A stretch of DNA of 64,000 nt from Centrapalus pauciflorus (Eukaryota > Streptophyta > Magnoliopsida > Asterales > Asteraceae), in the NCBI GenBank assembly GCA_020465985.1, contig JAANYP010002776.1:153501-217500 (forward strand), given 5' to 3'. Below the pieces are notes generated by a model. That model saw only the letters and a program-made list of their open reading frames with translations, made no database searches and had not been told where the DNA came from. The position numbers and the translations under genes are program-made. Positions 36,710 through 47,193 of the stretch are shown piece after piece (positions within the stretch are counted from its first letter, which is position 1; every line of letters begins with the position of its first letter).

Positions 36710-37954
36710 TTAGTTACCATTGTGATCTTTTGGCGTCTCTGGTGTCTCCTCGGCATCTTCAGCAGTTATATGGAAAGCTCGCGCCTTTGCTGTAGGTATC
36801 ATTGTAGTACTTGGTTGGATTGCTCTGCCAACGGGTTGTTCCTGATTAGTAAGCATACGTGCATTTGGGCAATGTTTAGCATAATGTCCACGCTCACCAC
36901 AGTTGTAGCATACGTCGTTTCTTTCTGGGCACTCATCGCTTCCATGTCCAATCCGGTTACAAGTGTAACAGGTCACATCTCTAGGGTTGCAGCGTCCGCT
37001 ATGAAATTTGTTACAACGTTTACACGGTCGTGCTCCTGACTGTATGGAATAAACTCTAGTCTTCTGAGGTGTAGAGGATGCTTGTGACTGCTGCTGACTA
37101 GACTTGGATGAACCAAAGAATCTACTAGACTTCTGTTTCTTAGGTGGAGATGGACATGTAGGACTTATAGCCATCATAACGGGTTCACAACTAGAATCTG
37201 TGAATTCCCGCTCCACCATTCTTGCTGCTTCCACTATACTGAGATACGTCGTGAACTTTATGCTGCTCATTTGTCTTCTATATATTGGATTCAGACCCAG
37301 TCTGAATCGGTTTATCTTACGCTCTTCTGTTGCTACTTGATATGATGAGTAACCGCAAAGTCTCGAGAACTCATGCTCGTATTCATCAACGGTTTTAGTT
37401 CCTTGTTTCAATTGCATCAACTGCATCTCGAGTTCGTCTTGTTTATCTGTTGGACAGTATTTGGCGTTGAACATCTCCAAAAACTGCTCCCAGTCCAATG
37501 TCATAATCGCTTCTTCACCATAGATGCTCCTTTGTGTTTTCCACCAGGCTCTAGCAGCTCCAACGAATAGTGCTGTAGCGAACTTAACTTTATTGCTGTC
37601 CAGACATTCTGAGATACTGAAGATCTCTTCAGTATGACTTATCCAATCTAACGCTTTTATTGGATCTACTGTGCCTTCAAACATCATAGCACCACTCGCT
37701 TTGAAATCTTTAAATCTACAGCCTTTTGGCTGCACAGCTCGTTTATTGACATGCTCATCATCAGAATCGGATTCGCTTGACTGTTCAGTTTGCTTCTTTT
37801 TATGTTTATTTCTCTTTTCAATTTTCTTTATTGATTCAATTTGTTCTAGCATAAACTTGTTTTGTTGCTCATTATTCTGGGTTATTAGTTGTTGCATCAT
37901 TTCCAGGACTTGCTCTGGGGTCATGCCACCTGATGGTCCACCTTCTCCTGACAT
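36710..37954 (-). CDS. Gypsy B Gag, complete open frame
   Basis: About 414 residues from ATG 37954, chosen because MSGEGG matches the MSG start of the related Gags; an ATG nine codons upstream is also in frame. A Gln-rich, Lys-rich N-terminus is followed by the Gag core (KGCRFKDFKASGAMMFEGT, DWISHTEEIFSIS, ALFVGAARAWWKTQ, EYEHEFSRLCGYSSYQ) and two CCHC zinc knuckles, CYTCNRIGHGSDEC and CYNCGERGHYAKHC. It ends about 60 residues after the second knuckle without entering a protease. The product would form virus-like particles and bind RNA. With near-identical LTRs and an open gag but no pol, it may have been mobilised by another element's enzymes. Confidence 0.88.
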   Translation of the reverse strand: MSGEGGPSGGMTPEQVLEMMQQLITQNNEQQNKFMLEQIESIKKIEKRNKHKKKQTEQSSESDSDDEHVNKRAVQPKGCRFKDFKASGAMMFEGTVDPIKALDWISHTEEIFSISECLDSNKVKFATALFVGAARAWWKTQRSIYGEEAIMTLDWEQFLEMFNAKYCPTDKQDELEMQLMQLKQGTKTVDEYEHEFSRLCGYSSYQVATEERKINRFRLGLNPIYRRQMSSIKFTTYLSIVEAARMVEREFTDSSCEPVMMAISPTCPSPPKKQKSSRFFGSSKSSQQQSQASSTPQKTRVYSIQSGARPCKRCNKFHSGRCNPRDVTCYTCNRIGHGSDECPERNDVCYNCGERGHYAKHCPNARMLTNQEQPVGRAIQPSTTMIPTAKARAFHITAEDAEETPETPKDHNGN

Positions 37955-38140
37955 AGCTCTGAAATTCAAATCACTAAACATTTAGATCATTAGCCTAGCA
38001 CATTGTACCCTTTCATGCCCCGTCCTACTAGTCTCTGAAACCTATCTTAGTTCAAGTCATCCTGTCATGATTGATACTATAGCATTGCACAAGTTTGAGA
38101 TCATGTATTACACATAATACAATGATTCTCTCAAACTATT

Positions 38141-38152
38141 GCTCTGATACCA
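38141..38152 (-). promoter_or_regulatory. Primer-binding site of gypsy B
   Basis: Minus-strand TGGTATCAGAGC, three bases from the 5' LTR terminus; complementary to initiator Met-tRNA. Confidence 0.87.
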
Positions 38153-38155
38153 TCC

Positions 38156-40567
38156 TGTGAGACCCTCTGATTTCTCAAAGGTCTCAAGTCAAGGCCCAGT
38201 AGCAATGCAATATCAATCAGGAAACTAAGATAAAATTAACAGTTGCGGAATAAAAGTTAATTACAATCAGATATAATTTTTAAGTAATAGGGGCAGACTT
38301 CTAGACTATTACATCAAAGCACAAATATAAACTAGCCCCGAACCCCAAAGCTCATTCATCAATCAAGTACCAAGGTATTGGAACAGGTTCTAATGCACTT
38401 CAAGCTCTTTCAAAGTCCTGACCTATGAACTAGGTCCAGCCAATCATTTGCCTTTACCTGAAAAATAATGCAACAACGAGGTAAGCTTAATTGCTTAGTG
38501 AGAATGCAGAATTTCACATTTAACATGCAATTATGAACGCGGAAGCACATGCACTGCACTCGGCTCATGCACGGCTCAGCTCTATATGCACTGCACTAGG
38601 CTCATGCACAGCTCAATTTCGAAGGGACATTGGCCAATTAATGCTCTTTTGATGCGCGACTTTTGCTCAGCTCCCAGTTATAAAACTGTTGTTGCTCTTG
38701 AGACTTTTAGACAAATTCATAAGGAATGCTCGGATGATGATAAATCCATACACACGCATCATTAGTGGGGATCAGCCACATACTGGGCTAGCTACCAGTA
38801 AAAGCTCTATATGGATATCATCGGAATGCTCAGCTCTAGCTACCCTCTGTGCTTTCATCACGTAAATCAGCACATCATAAGCCTAACATTAACCCAACAC
38901 TGAGCAATAGTGATGGAGTTAAGCTTAACAATCAAATGACTCGTCAAAGAATCGAATCTAGAGGAAGGAATACTCAGCTCAACAAATCATAGTAAATATA
39001 CTATGACAATATATCAATAAGCTCAAGATCAGAATATCAAATAAATCAGATTAAAGCAACAAAAGTCTCAGTTCACATAATATGCAGTTAAAGTGAAATC
39101 TACAACTCACAGTTACTGGCTATTTGTGCTCTTTTAGTTTCTGGCTCTGGCTCTGTTGCTCACAATCTGTAGTGGATAGAACCACTATCTGACTTATATC
39201 AGACTTTCAGATGCTTGCCATTTTGCTCGTTGCTCAATCTGTTATTAATATCATTCCTGATATTTATTAGCTCTTATATCATCTGAATAATATATATTCA
39301 GTGTTCATCATTTATGCTCAAGATTCATTCGTTGGTCTTTGATCCCACAATCTTATATTTTGATCATATTAGCATCAATCTCAAAGTCTTATAAAGTTAC
39401 ATTTCTGAAATCTGATCATTCATATTTATATAAGGAATTCTGTTGTTATATTTTGAATCATAAAAATCACATCCGGATTAGGACCATCCGAATTCGGACC
39501 ATCCGAATTCGGATCATCCGGTTTCGGTTCTAGGTCATCCGAAATGGTACATCCGAAGTTGGTCCAAATGATTCATTCGAACTAGCATCATCCGAAATGG
39601 GCCATCCGAACTCGGGTCATCCGAGTTCGGACCACCTTCTGTCCGAAATGGTGCTTCATCCAAAATAGCCAAAATATCTGAATTTAAGTTTTTTGTCCGA
39701 AGTACAGATCCGAAATGGGCTACATCCGAATTCGGTCTCATCCGAATTCGGATCCCGAGTCTTCATAATTTTCCAGAAATTGTTCTTGGTGTTCTTGGTG
39801 TTCTTCATACGGATTTTATTAATAATTATCAAACTTTCATCTTTATCAACATGCAATGAAATATATTGATGTAATATCACTTTTTGAGTGTTTTTATACT
39901 AATTTCCCTATTAATAACATCATTAATTTGTCAAGATCGTCCAAAATAAGCAAGTTTTTGTCAAAAACATATATTTTCATAAAAATCAAATTTCTTGCTT
40001 ATTCGAACGATCTAACCTCAGATTTCTGTTTCTGTTTCATCTATTATCATAAATTTATCATAATCTACAAAATTCTTATACATGCAACAATAATTTCATA
40101 ATTTAATTTCTTTGGTTTCGGTTTTTACATAAAACCGAACCAAATTTCGAAATTATACTAAAGATTACCTTGAAATCTTTTAAATGCTTGTTGTTTGCTT
40201 CTTGTAACCTTCTCTTGACTTCAATGTATCAATTAATTACAAATTTATAAACCATTTTGATGAATTCTTGAAGGACCGAATGTAGAGAGAGAAAGAAGAG
40301 AGAGAGAGAGAGTTAATTGTTTTTAATGATCTTAAATGATCATTTTCAAGGTTTATATATAAACTTTGGTTAAATTTGCTATTTAACCCATTAAACTTTT
40401 GTATTTTACATATCTTTTAATTTACTCATCTTTAATAATTAATATCATATATATAATTTAAATAAATATTTTCAAACTTAAATAACTTACATCATAAATA
40501 ATGTAATAAAATTACATTATTATCTCAAAATCAGATATTTAGTTGGGCTAAAAGTTGGGTTGTTACA
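38156..40567 (-). repeat. 5' LTR of gypsy B
   Basis: From TGTGAGACCC to GGTTGTTACA, nearly identical to the left copy. The CATCCGAATTCGGA cluster is at about 39468-39758. A TATA-like TATATATAAAC lies at about 40352-40362 on the minus strand, so the cluster should be transcribed. Confidence 0.93.
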
Positions 40568-41228
40568 GAACCTGAGTCTGAGAGACAAATCTTACTGGAA
40601 TTCCTGCCCAAAATTCAACTCCGAAGCTGAAATTGACAAAGAGGGAGTTTTATTTTCATAATTTTCTGCTCCTGTTTACTTTCCATGAGTTGACTAACTT
40701 TTTGTGCTTATTTCCAGGGGGAGTTTCAGACGAACTTTGACGAAGACATTTTTTTTAAAAACTATGTGTAATATTCACGAACAAACCTTATGCACACATA
40801 AAGAACATTTTTGAGCTGAAAAGCAAAATATTTTCATAATCTTCTGATTCTCTGAATCTCTCATTGAGATTAATTGATCTAATCTCTTTGATGTTCAAAA
40901 TCTCATTACTTCTGAGATTCTCTTTAATATTCTCCCGTTCAAAGATTTCTCCCATAATCATAACAAGTCTGATTCATTTCATACCTTATATCAGATTGTA
41001 CATTTCATTCTAATATCTCCCAAATTATCATTCCCAAAATTTATTCTGATTATCATCTCCGATATCATATGAGCTGAATTTCCTGGTATCCCATGAGCTG
41101 AAACGCTTAGATTATTTCTGCTGACTCCGATTATGCACCTAACTGTGTGATAGGCATAAATATCGCTTCTATGGTCTAAGAAGACCGGAAGACCTACCCA
41201 AGGAGCAAACCATCTATAGTTTGTGTGG
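40568..41228 (+). other. Copia C internal sequence between gypsy B and copia B
   Basis: No coding frame. It contains a polypurine-like CCAGGGGGAGTT at about 40716, AT-rich tracts, and the GTGAG target of copia B at its end. Confidence 0.7.
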
Positions 41229-41233
41229 GTGAG

Positions 41234-41911
41234 TGTAAGGTCTACCTAACACAGATCTATCTAGACGCGAAACCGTCAACGAGTGCGGAATCCTCGTTAA
41301 CGGGTAGACGGTAACAACTCTCACCAAGAACACGGAGACTATCAACGAGCTGTACGAACTACACAAGAACGCACCTACTAGAAGATTCTCTCCGAAACAA
41401 TGCTAAGACTGATGATAAACTCGAAATCGCCTTTTGCTTAATCACTCTCGAATTCTGCAAAAAGTCTGATAATTATTCGAGTCTATCCCTAATTATAGAG
41501 GCTAATTCGAGTCTGTCATAGGCCAAACTCGAATCCGGCCCAAGGCCCATTCGAGTTTGTCCTCACTGACACTCTCGAATCTGCCTCATAACACATTCGA
41601 ATCTGCCTAATTGACTTATTCGAATCTGACCTAGATTCGAATCCTAGTCCTTTGAGAATTCGAATTTACCCTTTCAAATAATTAACTTAGTGTAGAAACT
41701 TATGTTTTCATCTTATGCTTGAAATTATCTTTGAACTTTATGTTTGAACTTCTTGTAATACGTAACATCAAGTTCAAAAATACAATCAATAACTGTCAAA
41801 CATATATAAACATATATATCAAACACTCGTTAATTCTCAATACTTTGAGTATTACTTAAGCCAAAATGTTAGATCGCTTAGACTGCTATCGTCACACAGG
41901 GTGTACCAACA
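41234..41911 (-). repeat. 3' LTR of copia B
   Basis: 678 bp, TGTTGGTAC...CCTTACA on the minus strand. It contains CTCGAAT/ATTCGAG motifs at about 41450-41680. Confidence 0.95.
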
Positions 41912-41931
41912 GACTCCCCCTTGACGATAGC
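41885..41931 (-). promoter_or_regulatory. Polypurine tract of copia B inside a perfect 10-bp inverted repeat
   Basis: The tract AAGGGGGAGTC (minus strand) abuts the 3' LTR. GCTATCGTCA and TGACGATAGC (41922-41931 and 41885-41894) form a perfect 10-bp inverted repeat across the internal/LTR junction. One arm is in the LTR and one in the internal region, so only the 3' junction can form it. Confidence 0.78.
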
Positions 41932-41969
41932 TTCTAATAATTCACACATTTGATTAAGTACTTTGTTTA

Positions 41970-42977
41970 TTATTTATTCAAACTGCTGCCAGCATACAAA
42001 CCCTTTTCAACACACACTTTAACTACATTCTCATACTTTCTAGCCTCACCATCCATATGAGTGTCACTTGAAATCTTATGAGCATGTAGAATTTGAAGGT
42101 CATCTCTAGAAAGGTTTACCAGGTGAAGAGGATCGTAGACTCTAAGAATAACTTTTTCTTCAAAATCTTCCATCACGGCTTCTCCCGTTTCACTCTCCAC
42201 ATACCACCAGTTTAAGTTTTTCATGACATTTTGGGGCATTGGTTTGAGCGGCACCTTTCTCAGACATCTTACTGGTCTGTAATGTATCTTCATCCATGGA
42301 CGCCCAGTCAGAGGATCAATTCTAGAATGATCCATTACTCGTTTTCCTATCCTTGGATTAAGACGTTCAAACTTCCTCGACCTTCCTTCTTTTCTTATGA
42401 TTTTGGCAATTATATCTGCGTAAGGGTCGTTGCCGATATTGATTAGTTCTTTCCAAGCTAACGCCTTTATCTCAATCTTCGGCAATGAATTGAATACTTT
42501 CAGAGATCTTCTGAGGTACTGGAGCCCATCTTTTCTTTTGATTATGAATAGCTGCAGTTCCCGATCAAAGAAACAGCTTAATATGCTTCCTGACAGCTTT
42601 CCAGTACCCGGAACCCTCATTTTCTTCTTCAGCTCTAACTCCTTCTGCTCTGCCCTGAACCATAGCTTTCTTTTCTCTTCATTAGTCAGCTCTCTAGCAG
42701 GCTCTTCTATTGATGAATCAACATTTAAAGCAGCATTGACTACTTCTATGTTAACCACATCATTTCCTTCTATCACATATATATCACTGATTGGATTTTG
42801 CTGAACGATGATCTCATTGGCTTCATCGTCTTCGTCAGCACAAACCTCATCATCGGACTTCCAGTCCGTTATATCTTCAGGAACAAATTCTCCCTCTTCT
42901 AGTTCCTCCATATCATCCTCAAACTCAAAGCCCAAGTCCATCGGGTCGTCGTCGAGATCCATAAGTGCATCAATCAT
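41970..42977 (-). CDS. Copia B ORF3, conserved accessory protein of unknown function
   Basis: 335 residues from ATG 42977. The first ~70 residues are strongly acidic (LMDLDDDPMDLGFEFEDDME). A linker and ELTNEEKRKLWFRAEQKELE lead to a basic conserved domain: KLSGSILSCFFDRELQLF, IIKRKDGLQYLRRSLKVF, AKIIRKEGRSRKFERL, MDHSRIDPLTGRPWMKIHY, RCLRKVPLKPMPQ, LRVYDPLHLVNLS, and the end KVCVEKGLYAGSS. The same domain is in copia 1. I recognise no named family; the acidic-then-basic layout could suit nucleic-acid or Gag binding, but that is a guess. Its start overlaps the ORF2 stop by four bases, suggesting translational coupling. Confidence 0.82.
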   Translation of the reverse strand: MIDALMDLDDDPMDLGFEFEDDMEELEEGEFVPEDITDWKSDDEVCADEDDEANEIIVQQNPISDIYVIEGNDVVNIEVVNAALNVDSSIEEPARELTNEEKRKLWFRAEQKELELKKKMRVPGTGKLSGSILSCFFDRELQLFIIKRKDGLQYLRRSLKVFNSLPKIEIKALAWKELINIGNDPYADIIAKIIRKEGRSRKFERLNPRIGKRVMDHSRIDPLTGRPWMKIHYRPVRCLRKVPLKPMPQNVMKNLNWWYVESETGEAVMEDFEEKVILRVYDPLHLVNLSRDDLQILHAHKISSDTHMDGEARKYENVVKVCVEKGLYAGSSLNK

Positions 42978-44992
42978 CCATTTATCTCAGACTCTGTAGG
43001 TTTAGACGAACTGGCCTCTCCTTCTTTAGCTCCTGATTGACTCGGCTCCCCCTGAGACTGAGCATCCTGAGCAGCAGAAAAATCTACTGGCTCATTCTGT
43101 CTTTGAGTGCTGGGATCATTGCCGTGGTCATCTTCATCATTACCATCATCATCCCTCGGCCGCTCCACTTGATCACGGCAGGATGTCTTCCCCTGAGCCT
43201 TTATATTTTTCATTAATTGCTCAATCAGGGAGCGCATCGATCTTATCTCAGCCGATTGATCAGCTACAAAAGTCTTCAACTCTAAGTTCTCTTCCTGAAC
43301 TTTTTCCACAATCTTCTTCAGGTCGGTATTCTCCTTATCAAGATTTGCGTTATGCTTCTGAAGTTCACCGATTGCCGTTGTCAGGCCGAAGATTTGGATC
43401 TGTTGGAAGTCAACTCTATCTTTAAGCTGCAAAAACCTTTGATTTTCTGCGTATGTGGATGAGGTGGATGGGATGGATTGAATTGGAGTCGGAATGATGT
43501 GTGATGGGATGTACGGTTCAGCATGTGGTGGTGATGGTGGTATGGTGGATTGAGTAGGTGGAGGTTGGACTGTTTCAGGCTGTGCTACTGAAGCGGAAGT
43601 AGCTCCTTGCATAAAGCGATGACGCTTAGCCCTTTGCCTCGTCACTAATGGAGTGACCTCTTCTTCTTCAAAATCAGAGTCATCAGACTCTCTTGATGCT
43701 CGCCGCCTTGAAGCTTCTACATTCACTACCAATCTCGACCCATAAGTTCCTATCTGAACTGTTGGTTTTGCTGTGACGGACTCTGGAAGTTCAACCTCTA
43801 TCTCCTCCATATCTTCAGACTCAGTAGCTGACGATGACATGTCATTACCGGTTTGAGGAGGTTGATATTCATCTACTTCCCGAAGCACATCATCTTCTCC
43901 TTCCGGAGGCTGTAACAATTGATCAATAAGCTCAGCAGTTATTTCTTCATTTGCATTAGGACCCGCTTCCCCTATCTCATGCAGCGTTTGACACAACTGA
44001 TCGGATGTCGGAATAGGTTCTGCTGGTGTACTTGAAGGCCCTGCCTCTTGTACCTCTTGCTGTTGACTTGTAGAAGGCCTAGTTGCCTGAGTTTGACTCG
44101 TGGTAGCTCTTTGGCATCTCCGCTGTTGCTGAGGACGCGGTTGTTGTCGTTGTTGTTGTGGTTGTCTGAGTTGAACTTCCACTTCACCTGCCCAATTGGC
44201 ATTTTCCGGTGCTTCAAAGTTCCTGTCGATTACAGCCCCAAACAACGGTCGCTCGACCGGAACTGTCAACCTTCCTCTATGCGCAGAACAATCAGCAAAA
44301 ATCCTTTTGTCAATCACCGCTACACTCTGAATCTCATTTAGCTGCGGCAAATTAGGCAAGAAGTGTCGGATGAGCATCATTATGAAACGAGGATATAGGA
44401 GAAATTGTTGCTGCTCCGGAGCCGTGATTTGATGAACGAATTCCGAGAAAAACATCTCTGAAAAGCTGAAGCGCCGATTATAAACTAAAGCGATCATCCC
44501 GGATTGGATCTTCGAGACAATATAATCGAATCCAGCTTTCTTGGCCGCAAAACAGACCATAAACACATGCGCCAAAAATCTCCATTGACCTATTAGCCCA
44601 CTCTTCATATACGATGTTTTAGTAACATCCAAACTGTAACCCATCCTCAGAAAAGCTGCCTGCCTAATACTTAAGGGAAAGTCTATAGGCCCATTTTCTT
44701 CCTCTTGGGATCCCAGCTGAAGAACCTGACGTAGCATATCAGCAGAAAACACTAACGGCTGTCCTGCTATCCTTGTCCTTAGCACAGTTGGGGTGACGGT
44801 ACAATCAACTTGCAGATGTTCGTAAAACTGTCGTACATATGGAATCACGATTTGGATGTTATGGGACAATGCAAACGCAATCCTAGATTCCACTAGGAAA
44901 TCCATCATCTGACGGAAACCCTGCGCCTCAGGGATATGATGGTCGGGGGGAATGACCATTTTATGCTTAGGCATGAATACTCGATCAGCCAT
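42974..44992 (-). CDS. Copia B ORF2, plant-transposon/env-like accessory protein
   Basis: 672 residues from ATG 44992 (MADRVFMPKHKMVIPPDHH). The N-terminal ~250 residues look globular, with FRQMMDFLVESRIAFALSHN, VVNRRFSFSEMFF-type and LLYPRFIMMLIRHFLP motifs; the YPRF block resembles a protein often encoded after pol in Sirevirus-like plant copia elements. The middle is Gln/Pro-rich and acidic, a basic RRRASRE/RQRAKRHR region follows, and a clear coiled coil is at about 520-597 (LQLKDRVDFQQIQIFGLTT, then Leu/Lys/Glu heptads). I see no signal peptide or convincing membrane segment, so an envelope role is not supported. The stop TGA overlaps the ORF3 start as ATGA. Confidence 0.82.
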   Translation of the reverse strand: MADRVFMPKHKMVIPPDHHIPEAQGFRQMMDFLVESRIAFALSHNIQIVIPYVRQFYEHLQVDCTVTPTVLRTRIAGQPLVFSADMLRQVLQLGSQEEENGPIDFPLSIRQAAFLRMGYSLDVTKTSYMKSGLIGQWRFLAHVFMVCFAAKKAGFDYIVSKIQSGMIALVYNRRFSFSEMFFSEFVHQITAPEQQQFLLYPRFIMMLIRHFLPNLPQLNEIQSVAVIDKRIFADCSAHRGRLTVPVERPLFGAVIDRNFEAPENANWAGEVEVQLRQPQQQRQQPRPQQQRRCQRATTSQTQATRPSTSQQQEVQEAGPSSTPAEPIPTSDQLCQTLHEIGEAGPNANEEITAELIDQLLQPPEGEDDVLREVDEYQPPQTGNDMSSSATESEDMEEIEVELPESVTAKPTVQIGTYGSRLVVNVEASRRRASRESDDSDFEEEEVTPLVTRQRAKRHRFMQGATSASVAQPETVQPPPTQSTIPPSPPHAEPYIPSHIIPTPIQSIPSTSSTYAENQRFLQLKDRVDFQQIQIFGLTTAIGELQKHNANLDKENTDLKKIVEKVQEENLELKTFVADQSAEIRSMRSLIEQLMKNIKAQGKTSCRDQVERPRDDDGNDEDDHGNDPSTQRQNEPVDFSAAQDAQSQGEPSQSGAKEGEASSSKPTESEING

Positions 44993-44995
44993 ATC

Positions 44996-47145
44996 TGCAC
45001 AATAGATAAACTATTAGAATTATTAAAACTCAATAAACTTGCTTAAATTCAAATTTGTTTTATTTTGAACTTGATTAAGTACAAAATCCAACACAAATGA
45101 ATTTCTACAAGTTTAATTAAATTTAAATTGAATAATTCAAACAAAATGACAGATTCGAATAAACAGATTCGAAGAAACCCCTTTTCGAGTTTGATTGCAC
45201 ACTCGAATCTAATGACCTTCTCGAGTTTACTGACAAACTCGAGACTGGTCAGGAACAGATTCGAACTCGTCGGCCCATATCATCACCAAACTCTATGATT
45301 TTAACCATTTTGAGCTTAGAAAATCACATTCATTAGTCCTACTAGGTTCTAATCACAGATATTTGCCTTTAATTTGACTCTTTACCGGTCCAAACTTTGG
45401 AATTTTGAAAAACACGATTTCGACCAATAAACCTTCAAAAATTGGTGATTTTGGCTTAAATGGTGTATAAAACTACTTGAATCTTGTACAACCCAGTTGT
45501 TTATACCTAGATGTATCAGTAGAATCGAACACACGAGCAAGAAACTCGACAAATAGTGGTTCTTAGTGAAAACGGTAGACTCGAGAGAAATAGATTCGAG
45601 TTCGCCAGATAGATTCGAGGAACAGATTCGAAAACAGATAGAGTAATGACAATTACTGTTAACCTATTTATAACACCTACCTTCGAGTCTAATGACAGAT
45701 TCGAATCTACTGACAGATTCGAGATCAGCCAATTTCGAGTTTGACCTAAACTCGAATTACCCCAAACACTTAGAAAATTTCGAAAATTTTGAAATAAATT
45801 CAACTTTTTCAACCTTTTCAACGTTATGTGTAACGGAATAAACTATGCCAAATCCTTTACCCTAAGCACAAGCTTCTCACGCAGTGTTTATTTTATTCAA
45901 CTGTGAATGCACGCTCAGTTATTTTTGACCTTTTTCCTAAGAAGAATAAAAATAAAAATAAAAATAAAATAAACTAAGGTAAAATAAAATAAAATAAAAA
46001 TAAGTAAAAATAAAATTTTTAAAGTTTTGACCAAAAATTTAACTTAGACTTAAACTGCATTTATTACAACTTACAATCTATGCTAAACGCTAAACAAAAT
46101 ATTTTTGATGAGTATAGTCAAATAAAAGGTTCAATCAGATAGCGGTATCAGATACTCACTTTCAGTACTTAAACTTTCACACTTAGGAATTTTTGATTCC
46201 TTTGATTGTTTGTCGTGAAATACCCATTTAGCCGATTGTTGGTATTTACCCCTTTAAACATGCTACATGTCGGAATATCCCTTGGCATTTTTATTTATCA
46301 TGAAATTATCTTACGTGACTCAGACATAGACATAATTTTATGATCAAGGCATACAGACAAAGATTCTAACTTGTTGGTATTAGCAAACTTCCTTTAAAAG
46401 ACAAACATCGGACACAGGTCTGTATTTCATACAACAAAGTGTCTTAGTTTGACTTAAGGTTTATTCTTAAAGCTAGCAAGACAGCGGTGACAGGTCTGTA
46501 CCGACGTACAACAAAGCGACTTATCTTGCTAACCCGAATCAAAACAGAGGCAACAGGTCTGTACTTACGTACAACAGAGTTACATATTTTTGACTCTCAA
46601 TTTTATATGATTTTTCTATTCTTTCCATTTTAAGATGTATTTGATGTTGCTATACATCCCCAGAAAGTTTGCATACCTCATTTAGACTCAAAGTTTGTAT
46701 GTCTTGTACATAAAAATTAAGACCGATTGGTCATACATCTAAGTTAGTGACACGTTTGACTTTTTCTTGAATATTTTATTAGCCTTGAGACTCCCTATAT
46801 GTATTATGCCTACCAACACATCAAACTAAAATAAAGTATAACACTTAGAATTTTAGGTGCATTATGTGTGAAAGCCTAAACACTTAGAGTTTGTAACGAC
46901 TTTGCTAATTTTCGTCACTTTGAACCTATGCATCTAAGACTTAACTCCTTTTCTGATATTCTCTTTTTTTTTTAATTTTTATGGTTTTCTTTCTTTTTTC
47001 TTTTGTTTTTCATAAGAAATAGCAATAAAAGCAGATAACCTACTAACTTACTAAAAATAGAAACTATCATAATTTAGCAGACTTACTATAAACAGAAAAA
47101 AAATACTACAGCTATAAAAGGAAATAAACTACCACTAAGGTCAAA
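44996..47145 (-). other. Copia B pol-ORF2 spacer, non-coding
   Basis: About 2.1 kb with no supported frame. It contains three structured cassettes (46402-46596), AT-rich stretches (AAATAAAATAA near 45950-46010) and TCGA-type motif clusters at about 45140-45260 and 45560-45750. It separates pol from ORF2, so ORF2 needs a subgenomic or spliced RNA or internal initiation. Confidence 0.8.
46402..46596 (-). repeat. Three tandem covarying hairpin cassettes
   Basis: On the minus strand each core of 33-34 nt has a variable 5-nt arm, then TTTGT or TCTGT, TGTAY, a 3-4-nt loop beginning G, RTACA, GACCT, and the second 5-nt arm. Cores are at 46411-46443, 46487-46520 and 46550-46583. Outer arms are GACAC/GTGTC, GTCGC/GTCAC and GTAAC/GTTGC. 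Further outside lie CAAAC/GTTTG, TAGCAAGA/TCTTGCTA and TCAAAA/TTTTGA (given on the plus strand). Confidence 0.82.
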
Positions 47146-47193
47146 TTACTCTGGGTTGCGCATTCCATTTAGTTGAATTAAATATTCAAACCG

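Larger units (their letters stand above)
32292..40567 (-). mobile_element. Gypsy B: young Ty3-gypsy element with intact gag and eroded pol
   Basis: About 8.3 kb on the minus strand. LTRs of about 2.41 kb (32292-34700 and 38156-40567) differ at about a dozen positions by eye. Primer-binding site and gag are intact, but 34701-36709, where pol should be, keeps only a trace of the C-terminal chromodomain-like region. It sits inside hairpin seven of copia C. The expected TSD is unclear: GTTAC at left, GAACC at right. Confidence 0.9.

Noticed and set aside
32292..40567. Segmental duplication of a small gene cluster (identical frames at 33476-34238 and 39339-40101)
   Set aside because: The duplicates are the two LTRs of gypsy B; the frames have no motif and no selection signal.
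43972..44341. Small frames on both strands inside ORF2
   Set aside because: Shadows of the 672-residue ORF2 in other frames.
42974..44992. ORF2 as a true retroviral envelope protein
   Set aside because: No signal peptide or convincing transmembrane helix is visible; the protein is a globular N-terminus plus disordered and coiled-coil parts.
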